NCBI RefSeq assembly: GCF_003076635.1
Contig: NZ_QDKG01000001.1
Coordinates: forward strand, 1,116,001-1,180,000
DNA: 64,000 bases
Direction of reading: 5' to 3'
DNA from: Sphingobacterium corticibacter
GTDB taxonomy: Bacteria > Bacteroidota > Bacteroidia > Sphingobacteriales > Sphingobacteriaceae
Part shown: piece by piece, positions 1 through 9,769 of the stretch
Position numbering within the stretch: the first letter of the stretch is position 1
Layout: the number at the start of each line of letters is the position of its first letter
Translations under genes and position numbers: made by a program
Notes under the pieces: model-generated
Databases searched by the model: none
Told to the model about the DNA's origin: nothing
The model's input: the letters and a program-made list of their open reading frames with translations, nothing else

Positions 1-2370
1 TTGCAATCTCTTAATGAGGAGTTGCATACGCTTAATGCGGAGCATCAGCAGAAGATCACCGAACTGATCGAGCTCAATGATGATCTGAACAATTATTTTA
101 AGAGTGTCGATATTGGCCAGATCTTTTTAGATAAAAATGGACATATCCGAAAGTTTAATCCGGCGGCTGTGGAGATGGTCAACCTCATAGAAGCAGACAT
201 TGGACGACCGATAAGCCATATTTCTAATAATATTAAGTATGGTCAATTCTTGCCAGATATTAATGATGCATTAGCGCATGGCAATTATGTGACGGAAAAA
301 GAGATCGAGTTAAGCAATAGTAGAATTTGTCTGATGCGGATCTTGCCGTACACCCGTGTAGATGGCAAGAAAGATGGAGTCGTTATCACATTTATAGATA
401 TCAGTGCGTTAAACGAACAAAATAATATTATCGCTGCCGTCTTTAGAGCTAGCCTAAGTGCTATTTTAATCTTTAAACCGATTAGATCTGGTAGTGAACA
501 AATCATTGACTTTGAATGCTTGGCAGCAAATAGTACTGCTATTACGATATCTAATCGGCAAGTAAATTCTTTGGCTGGTTTAAAATTGAAAAATCAACTA
601 TCGGATTTGACGGATTCTAATTTGATGGACAGATTCAAACGCATCTACAGCAGCAACGATCATCTAGAAACAGAAGTTCAACTTAGCAATCAAAACTGGT
701 ACATCGTAACAGCATCAAAGATGAGCGATATGCTCGCTGTAACTTATACCGATGTTACCGAACGTAAAAAGAACGAGCAAAGTTTGAGAAAAAACTTCAA
801 TGAATTGGTACAGACCCGTGAATCATTACGAGAGTTGAACAATCAATTGGAGAATCGAGTAAGAGAAAGAACATCGAGTCTTGCTGAGAGCGAAAATCGC
901 TTTAACCTTGTCTCCATGGCTACGAATGATACCATCTGGGATTGGGATTTGGTAAACAATGTAATTTGGCGCAATCAAAACTTCAATAAGATGTTCGGGT
1001 TCGATCGCAATGAACATACCGAAAGTACTAGCTTCTGGTACGAACAAATACATCCGGAAGATCGGAAGCGCGTACAAAAAAGCGTACACAGAGCTATCAA
1101 CGAACAAGAGGAAAACTGGTCTGCCGAATATCGATTTGCTAAGTCAGATGGCGTTTATGTAGAAGTATTGGATCGCGGAAGTATTCAATTAGATTCTAAT
1201 GGCGTGCCTTATCGCATGGTTGGCTCGGTAATCGATGTGACTCGCGTCAAAGAGGCAGAATCCGATAAGCAGGAATTGCAAGATTTTGTGTTGCGGCAGC
1301 AAAAAGAGTTTTATGAACTCTTCGCTCACGTACCGGCTTTGATCTCGATCCGCCGCGGCGATTCGTTAACGTATGAGTATACGAACACTGCTTTTGAAGA
1401 TTTTTATGCAGACTTGAATTTCCAAGGATTAGCAACCGCCGAGGCACACAAAGCGGGCGTGGATCAGAAATTGTATCAGGCAGACGGTAAAATATTACTT
1501 GAAGGGGTCTCCGTTTCTGGTAAAGCTTTTCCGATTACGAAATATGATCCAGAAGGTAATGAAGTAGGTGTAGCGTATTTAGATTATCTTTTCACGCCGG
1601 TTTTTAACGAAAAAGAAGAAGTAGACGGTGTCGCATTCTTTGGGTTTGAAGTATCCGAATTAGTGAAGGCACAGTTAGCCACCAAAGACTTGATGCGACG
1701 GAAAGACGAATTTATGAGTATTGCCAGCCATGAGTTGAAAACACCACTCACGAGTTTGAAAGGTATGTTGCAAATTGCCTCAAGATACATCACAATGGAC
1801 AGACCTAAATCGACTATCGAGGAGTTTGTAGGAAGAAGTTTGAAGCAAACAGATAAGCTAACCTTTCTGATTAATGATTTGCTCGATGTTACAAAAATCC
1901 ACGCCGGTAAGTTGCAATTGAATTACAGTGAATTTAATATTGCTGAATTGCTCGCTGATCTGGTCAGTGGATTGCAAGCAGAAGATCATTCGCTAAATAT
2001 TGATGTGCATTCTCCAGATAAGATTTTGGTAAAGGCCGATCAATATCGTATCGAACAGGTAATAAGTAATTTTCTTTCGAACGCTATCAAGTATTCCCCT
2101 GATTCCAAAGAACTGACGGTACACCTAGCCAATCAAAGTGAGCAAACAGTTTATGTTTCGGTAAAAGACAACGGAATTGGAATTCCGAAGGATAAGCAGA
2201 ACTATGTTTTTGATCGATTCTTTAGAGCAGAAGAGTCGAATAATTACTCAGGTTTAGGTCTTGGCTTATTCATCTGTAAAGATATTATCGAGCGTCATGG
2301 CGGTACGATAGGTTTACAAAGTGAAGAAGGGCAGGGCTCTACTTTCTGGTTTACAGTACCTGTTGCGTAA
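1..2370 (+). CDS. PAS-domain sensor histidine kinase, 3' part (probable CheB-CheR-PAS-kinase fusion)
   Basis: The frame is open from base 1, so the true start lies outside the window; the TTG at base 1 is not a convincing start. The first ~35 residues form a Leu/Glu/Asn-rich helix (SLNEELHTLN, LNDDLNNYF) followed by DIGQIFLDKNGHIRKFNPAA. That pattern is typical of the linker between CheR and PAS in CheB/CheR/PAS/kinase fusions. Further PAS-like domains lie at about residues 300-420 and 430-560. The HisKA H-box (SHELKTPLT) has its His at residue 577. The ATPase has an N-box (SNFLSNAIKYS), DNGIGIP and GLGLGLFI. It ends normally in a kinase with no receiver domain, so it should phosphorylate a separate regulator. 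The CheB/CheR part is inferred, not seen. Confidence 0.88.
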   Translation: MQSLNEELHTLNAEHQQKITELIELNDDLNNYFKSVDIGQIFLDKNGHIRKFNPAAVEMVNLIEADIGRPISHISNNIKYGQFLPDINDALAHGNYVTEKEIELSNSRICLMRILPYTRVDGKKDGVVITFIDISALNEQNNIIAAVFRASLSAILIFKPIRSGSEQIIDFECLAANSTAITISNRQVNSLAGLKLKNQLSDLTDSNLMDRFKRIYSSNDHLETEVQLSNQNWYIVTASKMSDMLAVTYTDVTERKKNEQSLRKNFNELVQTRESLRELNNQLENRVRERTSSLAESENRFNLVSMATNDTIWDWDLVNNVIWRNQNFNKMFGFDRNEHTESTSFWYEQIHPEDRKRVQKSVHRAINEQEENWSAEYRFAKSDGVYVEVLDRGSIQLDSNGVPYRMVGSVIDVTRVKEAESDKQELQDFVLRQQKEFYELFAHVPALISIRRGDSLTYEYTNTAFEDFYADLNFQGLATAEAHKAGVDQKLYQADGKILLEGVSVSGKAFPITKYDPEGNEVGVAYLDYLFTPVFNEKEEVDGVAFFGFEVSELVKAQLATKDLMRRKDEFMSIASHELKTPLTSLKGMLQIASRYITMDRPKSTIEEFVGRSLKQTDKLTFLINDLLDVTKIHAGKLQLNYSEFNIAELLADLVSGLQAEDHSLNIDVHSPDKILVKADQYRIEQVISNFLSNAIKYSPDSKELTVHLANQSEQTVYVSVKDNGIGIPKDKQNYVFDRFFRAEESNNYSGLGLGLFICKDIIERHGGTIGLQSEEGQGSTFWFTVPVA

Positions 2371-2387
2371 CTATTTATAATACATTT

Positions 2388-2424
2388 CCTTATCAGAGCC
2401 GCCTCCCAGGTGGCTCTGATAAGG
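2388..2424. terminator. Perfect 13-bp inverted repeat after the kinase gene
   Basis: CCTTATCAGAGCC at 2388-2400 is the exact reverse complement of 2412-2424, with an 11-base loop. It begins 18 bases after the kinase stop. No T-run follows on the + strand, so this is a strong hairpin but not a canonical intrinsic terminator. Confidence 0.65.
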
Positions 2425-2690
2425 AAAACTTCAGTTGAGCTGAGATCTCCCGATCCAATCTGATTAACAATTCATTAACAATCCATTGGGAATTCATTCA
2501 CAAGTTGGTCTTTCATTATCCTTTAAATTTACCCTTAACTAATACAGCATTATTATAACTATCAACCTAAACGAGTGAATTGCCTATGAATTGAATCTAC
2601 GCCAACTAAAACGTTTTAACTTTTTAATGGAATTGAATGCTTGTCTACCGACCAAGTATTTCCAACCAAATTAAACCAATCACATCAATA
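2425..2690 (+). promoter_or_regulatory. Intergenic leader upstream of the first SusC gene
   Basis: No gene is visible. A weak Bacteroidota-type promoter may be present: TTG at 2505-2507 and TAAATTTA at 2524-2531, one mismatch from TAnnTTTG, leaving a ~160-base leader before the preferred ATG at 2691. None of the paired CACCC/ATG(C/T)CCC sites of the downstream polysaccharide locus is seen here. Confidence 0.3.
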
Positions 2691-5600
2691 ATGAATAAAC
2701 TACACAATTTATTGCGTAGTCAGGGTCGAATGTACTCTAGGCTACTGGTTAGCGCGTTTCTGACGCTGCTCATGTTATTTACTACTGGTATACAAAACTT
2801 ATCTGCGCAGTCGCGTAATATAAGTGGTGTAGTTACTAGTGCTACCGATCAGTCTCCATTAACGGGAGTGACTGTTCGTGTAAAAGGAAGCAACACAGCT
2901 GCTGTAACGGATGACAATGGTAATTTTACCATTCAAGCCGCTACTAATGACGTATTGCAATTTAGCTATATTGCTTTCCAATCTCAGGAAGTAAGAATAG
3001 GAAGCTCTTCTCGTCTTCAAGTGGTATTGCGTACAGATAATCGCAGTATGGACGAAGTTGTGGTGGTAGGTTATGGTACAGCACGTAAGAGTGAAATTAC
3101 AGCTGCTTCAACTACGGTAAAGGCTGAAGATTTCCGTCAAAGTGCGGCACGCAACGCGATGGATTTATTACAAGGTAAAGTAGCTGGTTTGCAAATCACC
3201 CGTGGAGGATCAAATCCTAATACAGGTGTAAGTGTTCAAGTTCGTGGCGCCACTTCTATTTCAGGTACCAACTCGCCATTAATTATTATAGATGGTATCC
3301 CAGGTGGTAACCTTGACTTGTTACAACAAGAAGATATTGAATCTATGACCGTATTGAAAGACGGGTCGGCAGCCGCGATTTACGGTACGCAAGCCAACGG
3401 TGGTGTTATCTTGGTGACCACCAAAAAAGGTGTGCCAGGTAAAACTCGGTTTGACTACGCAACTTACGCTAGTAAGGATGTATTACAACGTCAGCCTGAC
3501 TTTATGAATGCAGAACAATATCGCCAGAAGATTGACGAAGGACTTATTCAGCCGTCACAAGACTTTGGTTCTAGTATTAATGCTGTTGATGAACTGACAA
3601 GAAAAAACAATTTTAGTCAGTATCATACTTTAGCTATCTCTGGAGGTGGCGAGAATAATAGTTTTCGCGCGAGCACCTATTTTAGAGATTTGCAAAGTAT
3701 TGCTAGAGAAAATGGACGTACAGAGTATGGTATTCGTGCCAATTTTAATGGTAAAGGCTTAGATAACAAATTGACAACACAGGTTGATTTCGTTACTAAC
3801 TTTAATAATGCTAATTTATTAGGCGGCGGCGGATGGGAGTGGGCTTATACCAGAAACCCTACATTGCCAATTCGTAATGAAGATGGTACTTGGTTTTACG
3901 ATCAAACGAGTACCAATGAGGTAGCTCGTTTGTCTGAAGAACATAGCAAACGCCAACAGCAGACAACTACTATTTCTGCTACAGTTGGATACGAAATTAT
4001 TAAAGACTTGAGATTTAATGTTTTTGGATCGGTACAACGTAACGGTTGGAATGATGGATACTATGCTACATTAGCTTCCGAGCCATCATTCAAGAATGAT
4101 AGAGGTTTGCTAGGTTATGGTTCCCAATCTTCTGAACTAAGATTTAACTATGCGGTAGAGCCGACAATCTCATTCAACAGAATAGTTAATGATGTTCACT
4201 CGATTAATGCTGTGGCAGGTTATAGTTACCGTTACGATGTAAATCAAGGATTTAATGCTAACAATAGAGGCTTCCAAAATGATATCTTTGAAGAGAATAA
4301 TCTAAATGCAGGTAATGCATTGACGCAAGGTTTCGCTGGATTAGGCAGTTTTAAAAATGATAACAAGATTATCGGTTTTTTAGGTCGCGTTATTTACTCA
4401 TTCGATGGCAAGTATAGCTTCCAAGGTACATATCGTCGTGATGGATCTTCTCGCTTTGGTGCCAATAACAAATGGGGTAACTTTGGAGCGTTAGGTGCAG
4501 CTTGGAATATTAGCCAAGAAGATTTTATGCAGAGTGTTGCGTGGGTGAATGATCTGAAACTTCGCGCCAGCTACGGTGTGACAGGTAATCAAGATATAGG
4601 TAACTACATGTCACTAGTTACACTGGGTACTGGTAATAATTATATGTATCCAGATAATGTTTGGCGTCAAACTTACGGACCAACTAGAAACCCTAATCCA
4701 AACTTACGGTGGGAAACGAAAACAGAATCCAACATCGGTGTTGACTTTTCATTCTTAGAAGGTCGTGTGGGGGGTGCTATTGATGTGTACCGTCGTGTTA
4801 CCAAAGATTTGTTGGGAAGCTACACGTCGCAACAGCCGTCGTTGATATTGGATAATATTTTTACCAATGTTGGTAGCATGGCCTCTAATGGTGTTGAACT
4901 TACGTTAAATCTTGTTCCTGTGCGTAATGAGAATGTTACTTGGTCAGTAGACATCATCGGTAGTACGAATAGAAATAAATTAACCTCATTCTCAAATGAT
5001 ACATATAAAGCAGATTCACGTACCTTCGGGAGCATCGGTGGTTTTGGGGCGTTAGGAGATGCCATTCGTACCTTTGAAGGGTCGAGCGTAGGTAATTTCT
5101 ACGGAAGACGTTTTGCTGGGTTCTCTGAGGATGGAGATTGGTTGTTTTTCAATAGAGCTGGAGAAGCTGTACCTAATGGACAAATAAATCCTAGTACTTC
5201 TGATTTTGCGAATACAGATTTGGCTATTATTGGGAATGGTGTTCCAAAATATCACTTCTCTTTCAATTCGGTAGTTAACTATCGTAACTTCGATTTCAGA
5301 GCCTTCTTCCGTGGTCGTTTTGATTACGATATCTTGAATACGATGCATCTAGCGTACGGTAATCGTGTAACATTGCCGAACAACGTATTGAACGATACTT
5401 TCGATAGACATGGCGAACTGTTGAAAGGCGGTTATGTTTATTCTGATTATTATTTAGAGAGCGGTTCTCACTTAAAATTAGATGAATTAACGTTGGGCTA
5501 TACTTTCAAGCTAAATACAGAGCGTATCCGCAATCTACGTGTTTATGCTACCGGAACCAATCTAGCGCTATTTACCAAATATTCGGGTAATGATCCTGAT

Positions 5601-5696
5601 TACGTGAACGATACTGGTTTAGCACCGGGTATTGACGGTAGAGGTCCTTTCCCGAACACGCGTTCATTCTTATTTGGTTTAAATATTGGATTTTAA
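2691..5696 (+). CDS. SusC/RagA-family TonB-linked outer-membrane transporter
   Basis: The product (1001 residues from ATG 2691) is the outer-membrane barrel of a SusCD importer. In order it shows a signal peptide ending near LSAQ, a carboxypeptidase-like regulatory domain (NISGVVTSATDQSPLTGVTV), the TonB-box-like DEVVVVGYGT, a plug with ALDLLQGKVAGL-type and GTQANGGVILVTTKKG motifs, and a C-terminal beta-barrel ending in aromatic FLFGLNIGF. An in-frame ATG at 2637 would add 18 residues before the signal peptide, so 2691 is preferred. It is followed after 28 bases by its SusD partner. No glycosidase, sulfatase or regulator is adjacent, so the substrate cannot be read from context. Confidence 0.93.
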   Translation: MNKLHNLLRSQGRMYSRLLVSAFLTLLMLFTTGIQNLSAQSRNISGVVTSATDQSPLTGVTVRVKGSNTAAVTDDNGNFTIQAATNDVLQFSYIAFQSQEVRIGSSSRLQVVLRTDNRSMDEVVVVGYGTARKSEITAASTTVKAEDFRQSAARNAMDLLQGKVAGLQITRGGSNPNTGVSVQVRGATSISGTNSPLIIIDGIPGGNLDLLQQEDIESMTVLKDGSAAAIYGTQANGGVILVTTKKGVPGKTRFDYATYASKDVLQRQPDFMNAEQYRQKIDEGLIQPSQDFGSSINAVDELTRKNNFSQYHTLAISGGGENNSFRASTYFRDLQSIARENGRTEYGIRANFNGKGLDNKLTTQVDFVTNFNNANLLGGGGWEWAYTRNPTLPIRNEDGTWFYDQTSTNEVARLSEEHSKRQQQTTTISATVGYEIIKDLRFNVFGSVQRNGWNDGYYATLASEPSFKNDRGLLGYGSQSSELRFNYAVEPTISFNRIVNDVHSINAVAGYSYRYDVNQGFNANNRGFQNDIFEENNLNAGNALTQGFAGLGSFKNDNKIIGFLGRVIYSFDGKYSFQGTYRRDGSSRFGANNKWGNFGALGAAWNISQEDFMQSVAWVNDLKLRASYGVTGNQDIGNYMSLVTLGTGNNYMYPDNVWRQTYGPTRNPNPNLRWETKTESNIGVDFSFLEGRVGGAIDVYRRVTKDLLGSYTSQQPSLILDNIFTNVGSMASNGVELTLNLVPVRNENVTWSVDIIGSTNRNKLTSFSNDTYKADSRTFGSIGGFGALGDAIRTFEGSSVGNFYGRRFAGFSEDGDWLFFNRAGEAVPNGQINPSTSDFANTDLAIIGNGVPKYHFSFNSVVNYRNFDFRAFFRGRFDYDILNTMHLAYGNRVTLPNNVLNDTFDRHGELLKGGYVYSDYYLESGSHLKLDELTLGYTFKLNTERIRNLRVYATGTNLALFTKYSGNDPDYVNDTGLAPGIDGRGPFPNTRSFLFGLNIGF

Positions 5697-5724
5697 GCAG
5701 TTAATGTTCTAACAACACATTATT

Positions 5725-7377
5725 ATGAAAAGAGAAATTAGAAAATGGGTATATGCAATGGGTATGGTCACCGCTTTATCTACAATGAGTGCATGTACAG
5801 ACTTAGAAGAAACGGTTTATGATCAATTGATAACCGATAATTATTACAATAACAAAATGGAGACGCTTTCAGCGGTGCTCCGTCCATATACACATGCGAA
5901 TGCTTGGGCTACACCCGGTCAGAATGGTTGGTGGCGCTTAAGTGAATATTCTGCCGATCAACTCGCTTGGCCACAAAAGGGTCGACACGGTTTGGACAAC
6001 GGAAACTGGATTCGATTGCATGGCCACTCTTGGACGCCAGATGAGGATACGGTTCGGGATGCATGGCGTTTGATGTTTTGGGGAATGGGCTTATGTACCG
6101 ATCCTATTGAGAACTTGGAGCGTCGTGAAGCCTCTGCTATGGGGATTACAGAAGAAGAAAAGGCTGCCTATATTGGAGAATTAAAATTGTTCCGTGCCTT
6201 CCATTACTTAAAAATTATGGATCTATGGGGGAATGTGCCTATCGTTACCCAAGTAGGTATTCCTATTAATCCGGCAACGGCTTCTCGTACGGAAGTGTTT
6301 AATTTTATTGAGAAAGAAATTCAAGAAAACATCAATAATGTTCCTGTACTTTCTACAGCCATGACTGGCCGTGTATCGCGTGCAGCTGGTTATGCGATGT
6401 TGGTAGAGTTGTACTTAAACGCAGAAGTGTGGACAGGTACTGCGCGCTGGGATGATTGTATTGCGGCAGCAAATCAATTGATTAATGGAGCCGGTGGTGG
6501 ACAAAATGGCCCTGCAACCCTTGACGTAAATATCACGGATGCTTTTAAACCGGAAAACCATCTATCTAAAGAAGTATTGATGTCGATTGCCTACGAATTC
6601 CAACGTTCGAATACACAACCACAATGGACCGGCGATTTCTTCTATTTTAATCAACGTGATATTACGGGCGGTGGACGTAACGGAAATAATGGTACGGTAG
6701 TTATTCCTGGTGTATACACTACTTTCAATGATGCCGATTTGCGCAAGAAAGAATGGTTGTTAATTGGTCCACAGATGAAGTTCTCTGACCCAACACAGCC
6801 AGTTTTGGGTGCATCTGATGAATATCAGGGTCGTCCTGTCGTATTTGTAGATAATATACGTCAGAATTTAGTGGCTATTGCTAATGGCACTGATCCTAAT
6901 TTACTGCCGTCTAATATGACAACAGGTGAAGGTACAAGCGGTGTCCGTTTTAATAAATACAAGCTGGGACACTTGGCGCATCCAAGTTATAATAGCACTG
7001 ATTGGAATGTTTATCGTTTGACTTGGGTGTATTTCGCAAAAGCAGAAGCCATTATGCGTAAAGCGGGCGGAACTGCTAATCAAGAGGCAGTAGATTTGAT
7101 CAATGCGTCTAAATCACGTGCTTTTGCTCAAGCAGATCAAGCAGCTAATCTATATACGCCTGCAACATTAACACTTACTGAGCTATTAGCAGAACGTGGT
7201 CGCGAATTTATTTTCGAAGGCTATCGCCGTCAAGATTTGATTCGTTTTGGCGTATTCCACACCAATACTTGGTGGGATCACCAACCGTCGGATGTAAACA
7301 AAACGTTGTTCCCAATTCCAAATAGACAACGTGTACTAAATCCAAACTTGGCGCAAAACCCAGGTTACCCTCAATAA
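5725..7377 (+). CDS. SusD/RagB-family nutrient-binding lipoprotein
   Basis: This 550-residue surface lipoprotein is the lid/binding subunit for the SusC protein just upstream. The N-terminus is a lipoprotein signal with lipobox STMSAC. The body has SusD features: TPR-like helices early on (GELKLFRAFHYLKIMDLWGNVPIV) and the C-terminal RagB/SusD signature LLAERGREFIFEGYRRQDLIRFG with the ending LFPIPNRQRVLNPNLAQNPGY (quoted here as family landmarks). It is co-transcribed with the SusC gene and closed by a strong terminator 27 bases after the stop. Ligand unknown. Confidence 0.93.
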   Translation: MKREIRKWVYAMGMVTALSTMSACTDLEETVYDQLITDNYYNNKMETLSAVLRPYTHANAWATPGQNGWWRLSEYSADQLAWPQKGRHGLDNGNWIRLHGHSWTPDEDTVRDAWRLMFWGMGLCTDPIENLERREASAMGITEEEKAAYIGELKLFRAFHYLKIMDLWGNVPIVTQVGIPINPATASRTEVFNFIEKEIQENINNVPVLSTAMTGRVSRAAGYAMLVELYLNAEVWTGTARWDDCIAAANQLINGAGGGQNGPATLDVNITDAFKPENHLSKEVLMSIAYEFQRSNTQPQWTGDFFYFNQRDITGGGRNGNNGTVVIPGVYTTFNDADLRKKEWLLIGPQMKFSDPTQPVLGASDEYQGRPVVFVDNIRQNLVAIANGTDPNLLPSNMTTGEGTSGVRFNKYKLGHLAHPSYNSTDWNVYRLTWVYFAKAEAIMRKAGGTANQEAVDLINASKSRAFAQADQAANLYTPATLTLTELLAERGREFIFEGYRRQDLIRFGVFHTNTWWDHQPSDVNKTLFPIPNRQRVLNPNLAQNPGYPQ

Positions 7378-7403
7378 TATTGTTTGTTCTTAAAATTGTG
7401 CTT

Positions 7404-7432
7404 AGGGCTTCCGATTTCGGAAGCCCTTTTTT
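7404..7432 (+). terminator. Rho-independent terminator of the first susCD operon
   Basis: AGGGCTTCCG (7404-7413) and CGGAAGCCCT (7418-7427) form a perfect 10-bp stem with a 4-base loop, followed by a run of six T. Confidence 0.93.
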
Positions 7433-7457
7433 GGCTTTAATTATATTGTTAAAATAA

Positions 7458-7488
7458 TTTAGACTTATTATAAATAAATATATATTTG
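7458..7488 (+). promoter_or_regulatory. Bacteroidota-type promoter of the siderophore receptor gene
   Basis: TATATTTG at 7481-7488 matches the TAnnTTTG -7 element, and TTTA at 7458-7461, 19 bases upstream, is a plausible -33 element. The ATG follows 18 bases after the -7 box, so the leader is very short. The surrounding sequence is extremely AT-rich; an iron operator might lie here but no clear Fur box is visible. Confidence 0.5.
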
Positions 7489-7505
7489 CAGACAAATTTT
7501 AGATC

Positions 7506-9731
7506 ATGAAGCATAGTCTACCATGCATCGCTTTCTTTTTAGCGATCCAATCACTTTCTGCGCAGCAACAGCAGCGAGATACGCAACGCACGCGCGATAC
7601 TTCCATTACGCGTAATGTGGAAGATGTAATTATAGACGGCTACGTAAAGAAGAATTCGCCTACGGTGAACCGGATGCCACTCAAGGCGATTGAGAATTCG
7701 CAAGTGTTTTCATCTATTGATCGGGTAGCATTAGAGAATCAGCAGATTACCACGGTGGATGATGGTTTTAGAAACGTAGTTGGTTTGCAAAAGATGTGGA
7801 ACGCCACCAACCGTGGAGGTGATGGTGGAGCCTATGTGAATCTAAGGGGTTTTGTAACTAACAATTCCTTGCGCGATGGCTATGTGGCGCCGGTTACTTC
7901 GATGATGGATGCGATAAACGTTGAAAAAATTGAAGTGTTAAAAGGCCCATCTGCGACCTTATTCGGTACAGGTCCTACTTCGTATGGAGGTGTGATCAAC
8001 CGGGTGACAAAAAAGCCTTATGAAGAATTTGGTGGCCAAGTCGCTATCTTCGGTGGTAGTTTTAATCATTACCGTGCACAAGCTGACATCAACACACCGC
8101 TGAACGAAAACAAATCCCTATTATTCCGTTTAAATACAGCGTATACGAATACTGGAACGTTTCAAATAAAGGATGCCCGAAATCAATTCTTTATCCTAGC
8201 GCCCAGTTTAACTTGGAGGGTCAATGATCGTTTGGATATTAATCTGGAATACGAGCATTTTGAGAATAGAGCGATAGGTGAGCAAAGTGTATTTTTCTCT
8301 TATTCCCCTTCACAATATGGCTATAGCGATATGCACGACCTCGTCAAAGATACGGGTATGCAATACCGTGAGTCCTACATTGGCAAAGGCTTATACAACC
8401 GCGGTCGTACAAGCAACCTATTTGCCACAGCACATTATCAAATTTCGGATCGCATCTTGTCTACCACGGCAGTAAATAAAGCGTACAACCGATCGGATGG
8501 TCGGAATCCTTTCTTTTATATTGGCCGGGAGAATCTTTGGGAAAATACAGGTGTATTAGGCATTCACCAAGCTGATCAATCTACCTCAAACAGTCATCAA
8601 GATATATTCCAAATACAACAAAACTTTAATTTTGAGGGGCAGATTGGTGAGATGCGTAATCGTCTGGTAGTAGGTGGTGATTATATGCGTACCAACAATC
8701 GCCAGTTCTTCTACTCGGCCACCATGCGATTTATGCCATTCACCGGTGGGGATTACGGAGCTTTCAATGCGGACTTTGTAGATGCTTACTATCAAAATCT
8801 GCGTGATCAGGGCACTTTTGATGCTTTTGCCTATCCAATGATTGATGATAAGGATACCTATAGTGTTTATGCATCTGACGTGCTAACACTAACACCGGGA
8901 TTAAATGTTATGGCGGCATTACGTTATGAGAGCAATGACTTCTTGGGTGGCAACTTATACAATGCCGTGGCCGAATCGTACAAGCAGTCGGGCTGGTCGC
9001 CAAAATTTGGTGCTGTATACGAGATTGTGAAAGATAAGTTTTCGGTCTTTGCGAATTACCAGAATAGCTTTACCTCTAATGGCTATTTTATTTCAGATGT
9101 TTCTGGAACGGTGTCATTGTCTAAACCTGAAACGGCCAACCAATGGGAGGGAGGTCTGAAAGCGGATTTGTTGAAAGGCAGAGTGAATGCTTCCTTAAGC
9201 TATTACGATATCACCGTGAGAAATAGTTTGCAGAACAATGGTCTTACGACTGGCGGAGGATTTCTAGTACAAGATCAATTGGGAGAGCGCACGAGTCGTG
9301 GTGTAGAATTAGAAGTCAATGCTTATTTAGTAAAAGGATTTACCGTTATTGGCGGTGTGAGCTACAATGATTCGAAAATCAGTGAAACCACGGACGCCAG
9401 TACATTAGGACGTCGTCCTACAACAGGAGGCGCACCTTGGCAGGCAAACTTCTATGCAAACTACAATTTCTTAGACGGTGCGCTCAAAGGACTGGCCTTT
9501 GGATTTGGAGGAAACCACGTTGGAGCAATACCCATATTTAATACGACTACAGCAGTATTTGAGTTACCAAAATACACTGTGTTGAATGCCAATGCGTATT
9601 ATGATTACAAGCAATTTCGGATTGGCGTAAGGATGGATAATCTAACCAATGAGCGGTACTGGATTGGGTACAGTACGGCCAATGCGCAGCCAACACGGAA
9701 TATCATTGGGAATTTGACGTATCGTTTTTAG
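7506..9731 (+). CDS. TonB-dependent siderophore receptor (FhuA/FecA type)
   Basis: A 741-residue outer-membrane receptor that would import ferric siderophores with energy from TonB. It has a signal peptide ending at LSAQ and then a plug domain (residues ~60-190) with VNLRGFVTNNSLRDG and IEVLKGPSATLFGTGPTSYG, the GPSA/LFG motif being characteristic of siderophore receptors. A 22-strand-type barrel follows and ends in aromatic GNLTYRF. It lacks the carboxypeptidase-like N-terminal domain of SusC. The next gene, 38 bases on, is a PepSY membrane protein of the kind often paired with iron uptake, which supports the assignment. The actual siderophore is unknown. Confidence 0.9.
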   Translation: MKHSLPCIAFFLAIQSLSAQQQQRDTQRTRDTSITRNVEDVIIDGYVKKNSPTVNRMPLKAIENSQVFSSIDRVALENQQITTVDDGFRNVVGLQKMWNATNRGGDGGAYVNLRGFVTNNSLRDGYVAPVTSMMDAINVEKIEVLKGPSATLFGTGPTSYGGVINRVTKKPYEEFGGQVAIFGGSFNHYRAQADINTPLNENKSLLFRLNTAYTNTGTFQIKDARNQFFILAPSLTWRVNDRLDINLEYEHFENRAIGEQSVFFSYSPSQYGYSDMHDLVKDTGMQYRESYIGKGLYNRGRTSNLFATAHYQISDRILSTTAVNKAYNRSDGRNPFFYIGRENLWENTGVLGIHQADQSTSNSHQDIFQIQQNFNFEGQIGEMRNRLVVGGDYMRTNNRQFFYSATMRFMPFTGGDYGAFNADFVDAYYQNLRDQGTFDAFAYPMIDDKDTYSVYASDVLTLTPGLNVMAALRYESNDFLGGNLYNAVAESYKQSGWSPKFGAVYEIVKDKFSVFANYQNSFTSNGYFISDVSGTVSLSKPETANQWEGGLKADLLKGRVNASLSYYDITVRNSLQNNGLTTGGGFLVQDQLGERTSRGVELEVNAYLVKGFTVIGGVSYNDSKISETTDASTLGRRPTTGGAPWQANFYANYNFLDGALKGLAFGFGGNHVGAIPIFNTTTAVFELPKYTVLNANAYYDYKQFRIGVRMDNLTNERYWIGYSTANAQPTRNIIGNLTYRF

Positions 9732-9769
9732 CGAGTCACTAGACAAATTATTAAGAGAGCAAGAGAGAA

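Noticed and set aside
2637-2690. ATG 2637 as start of the first SusC gene
   Set aside because: It would place 18 unrelated residues before an otherwise normal signal-peptide region starting at 2691.
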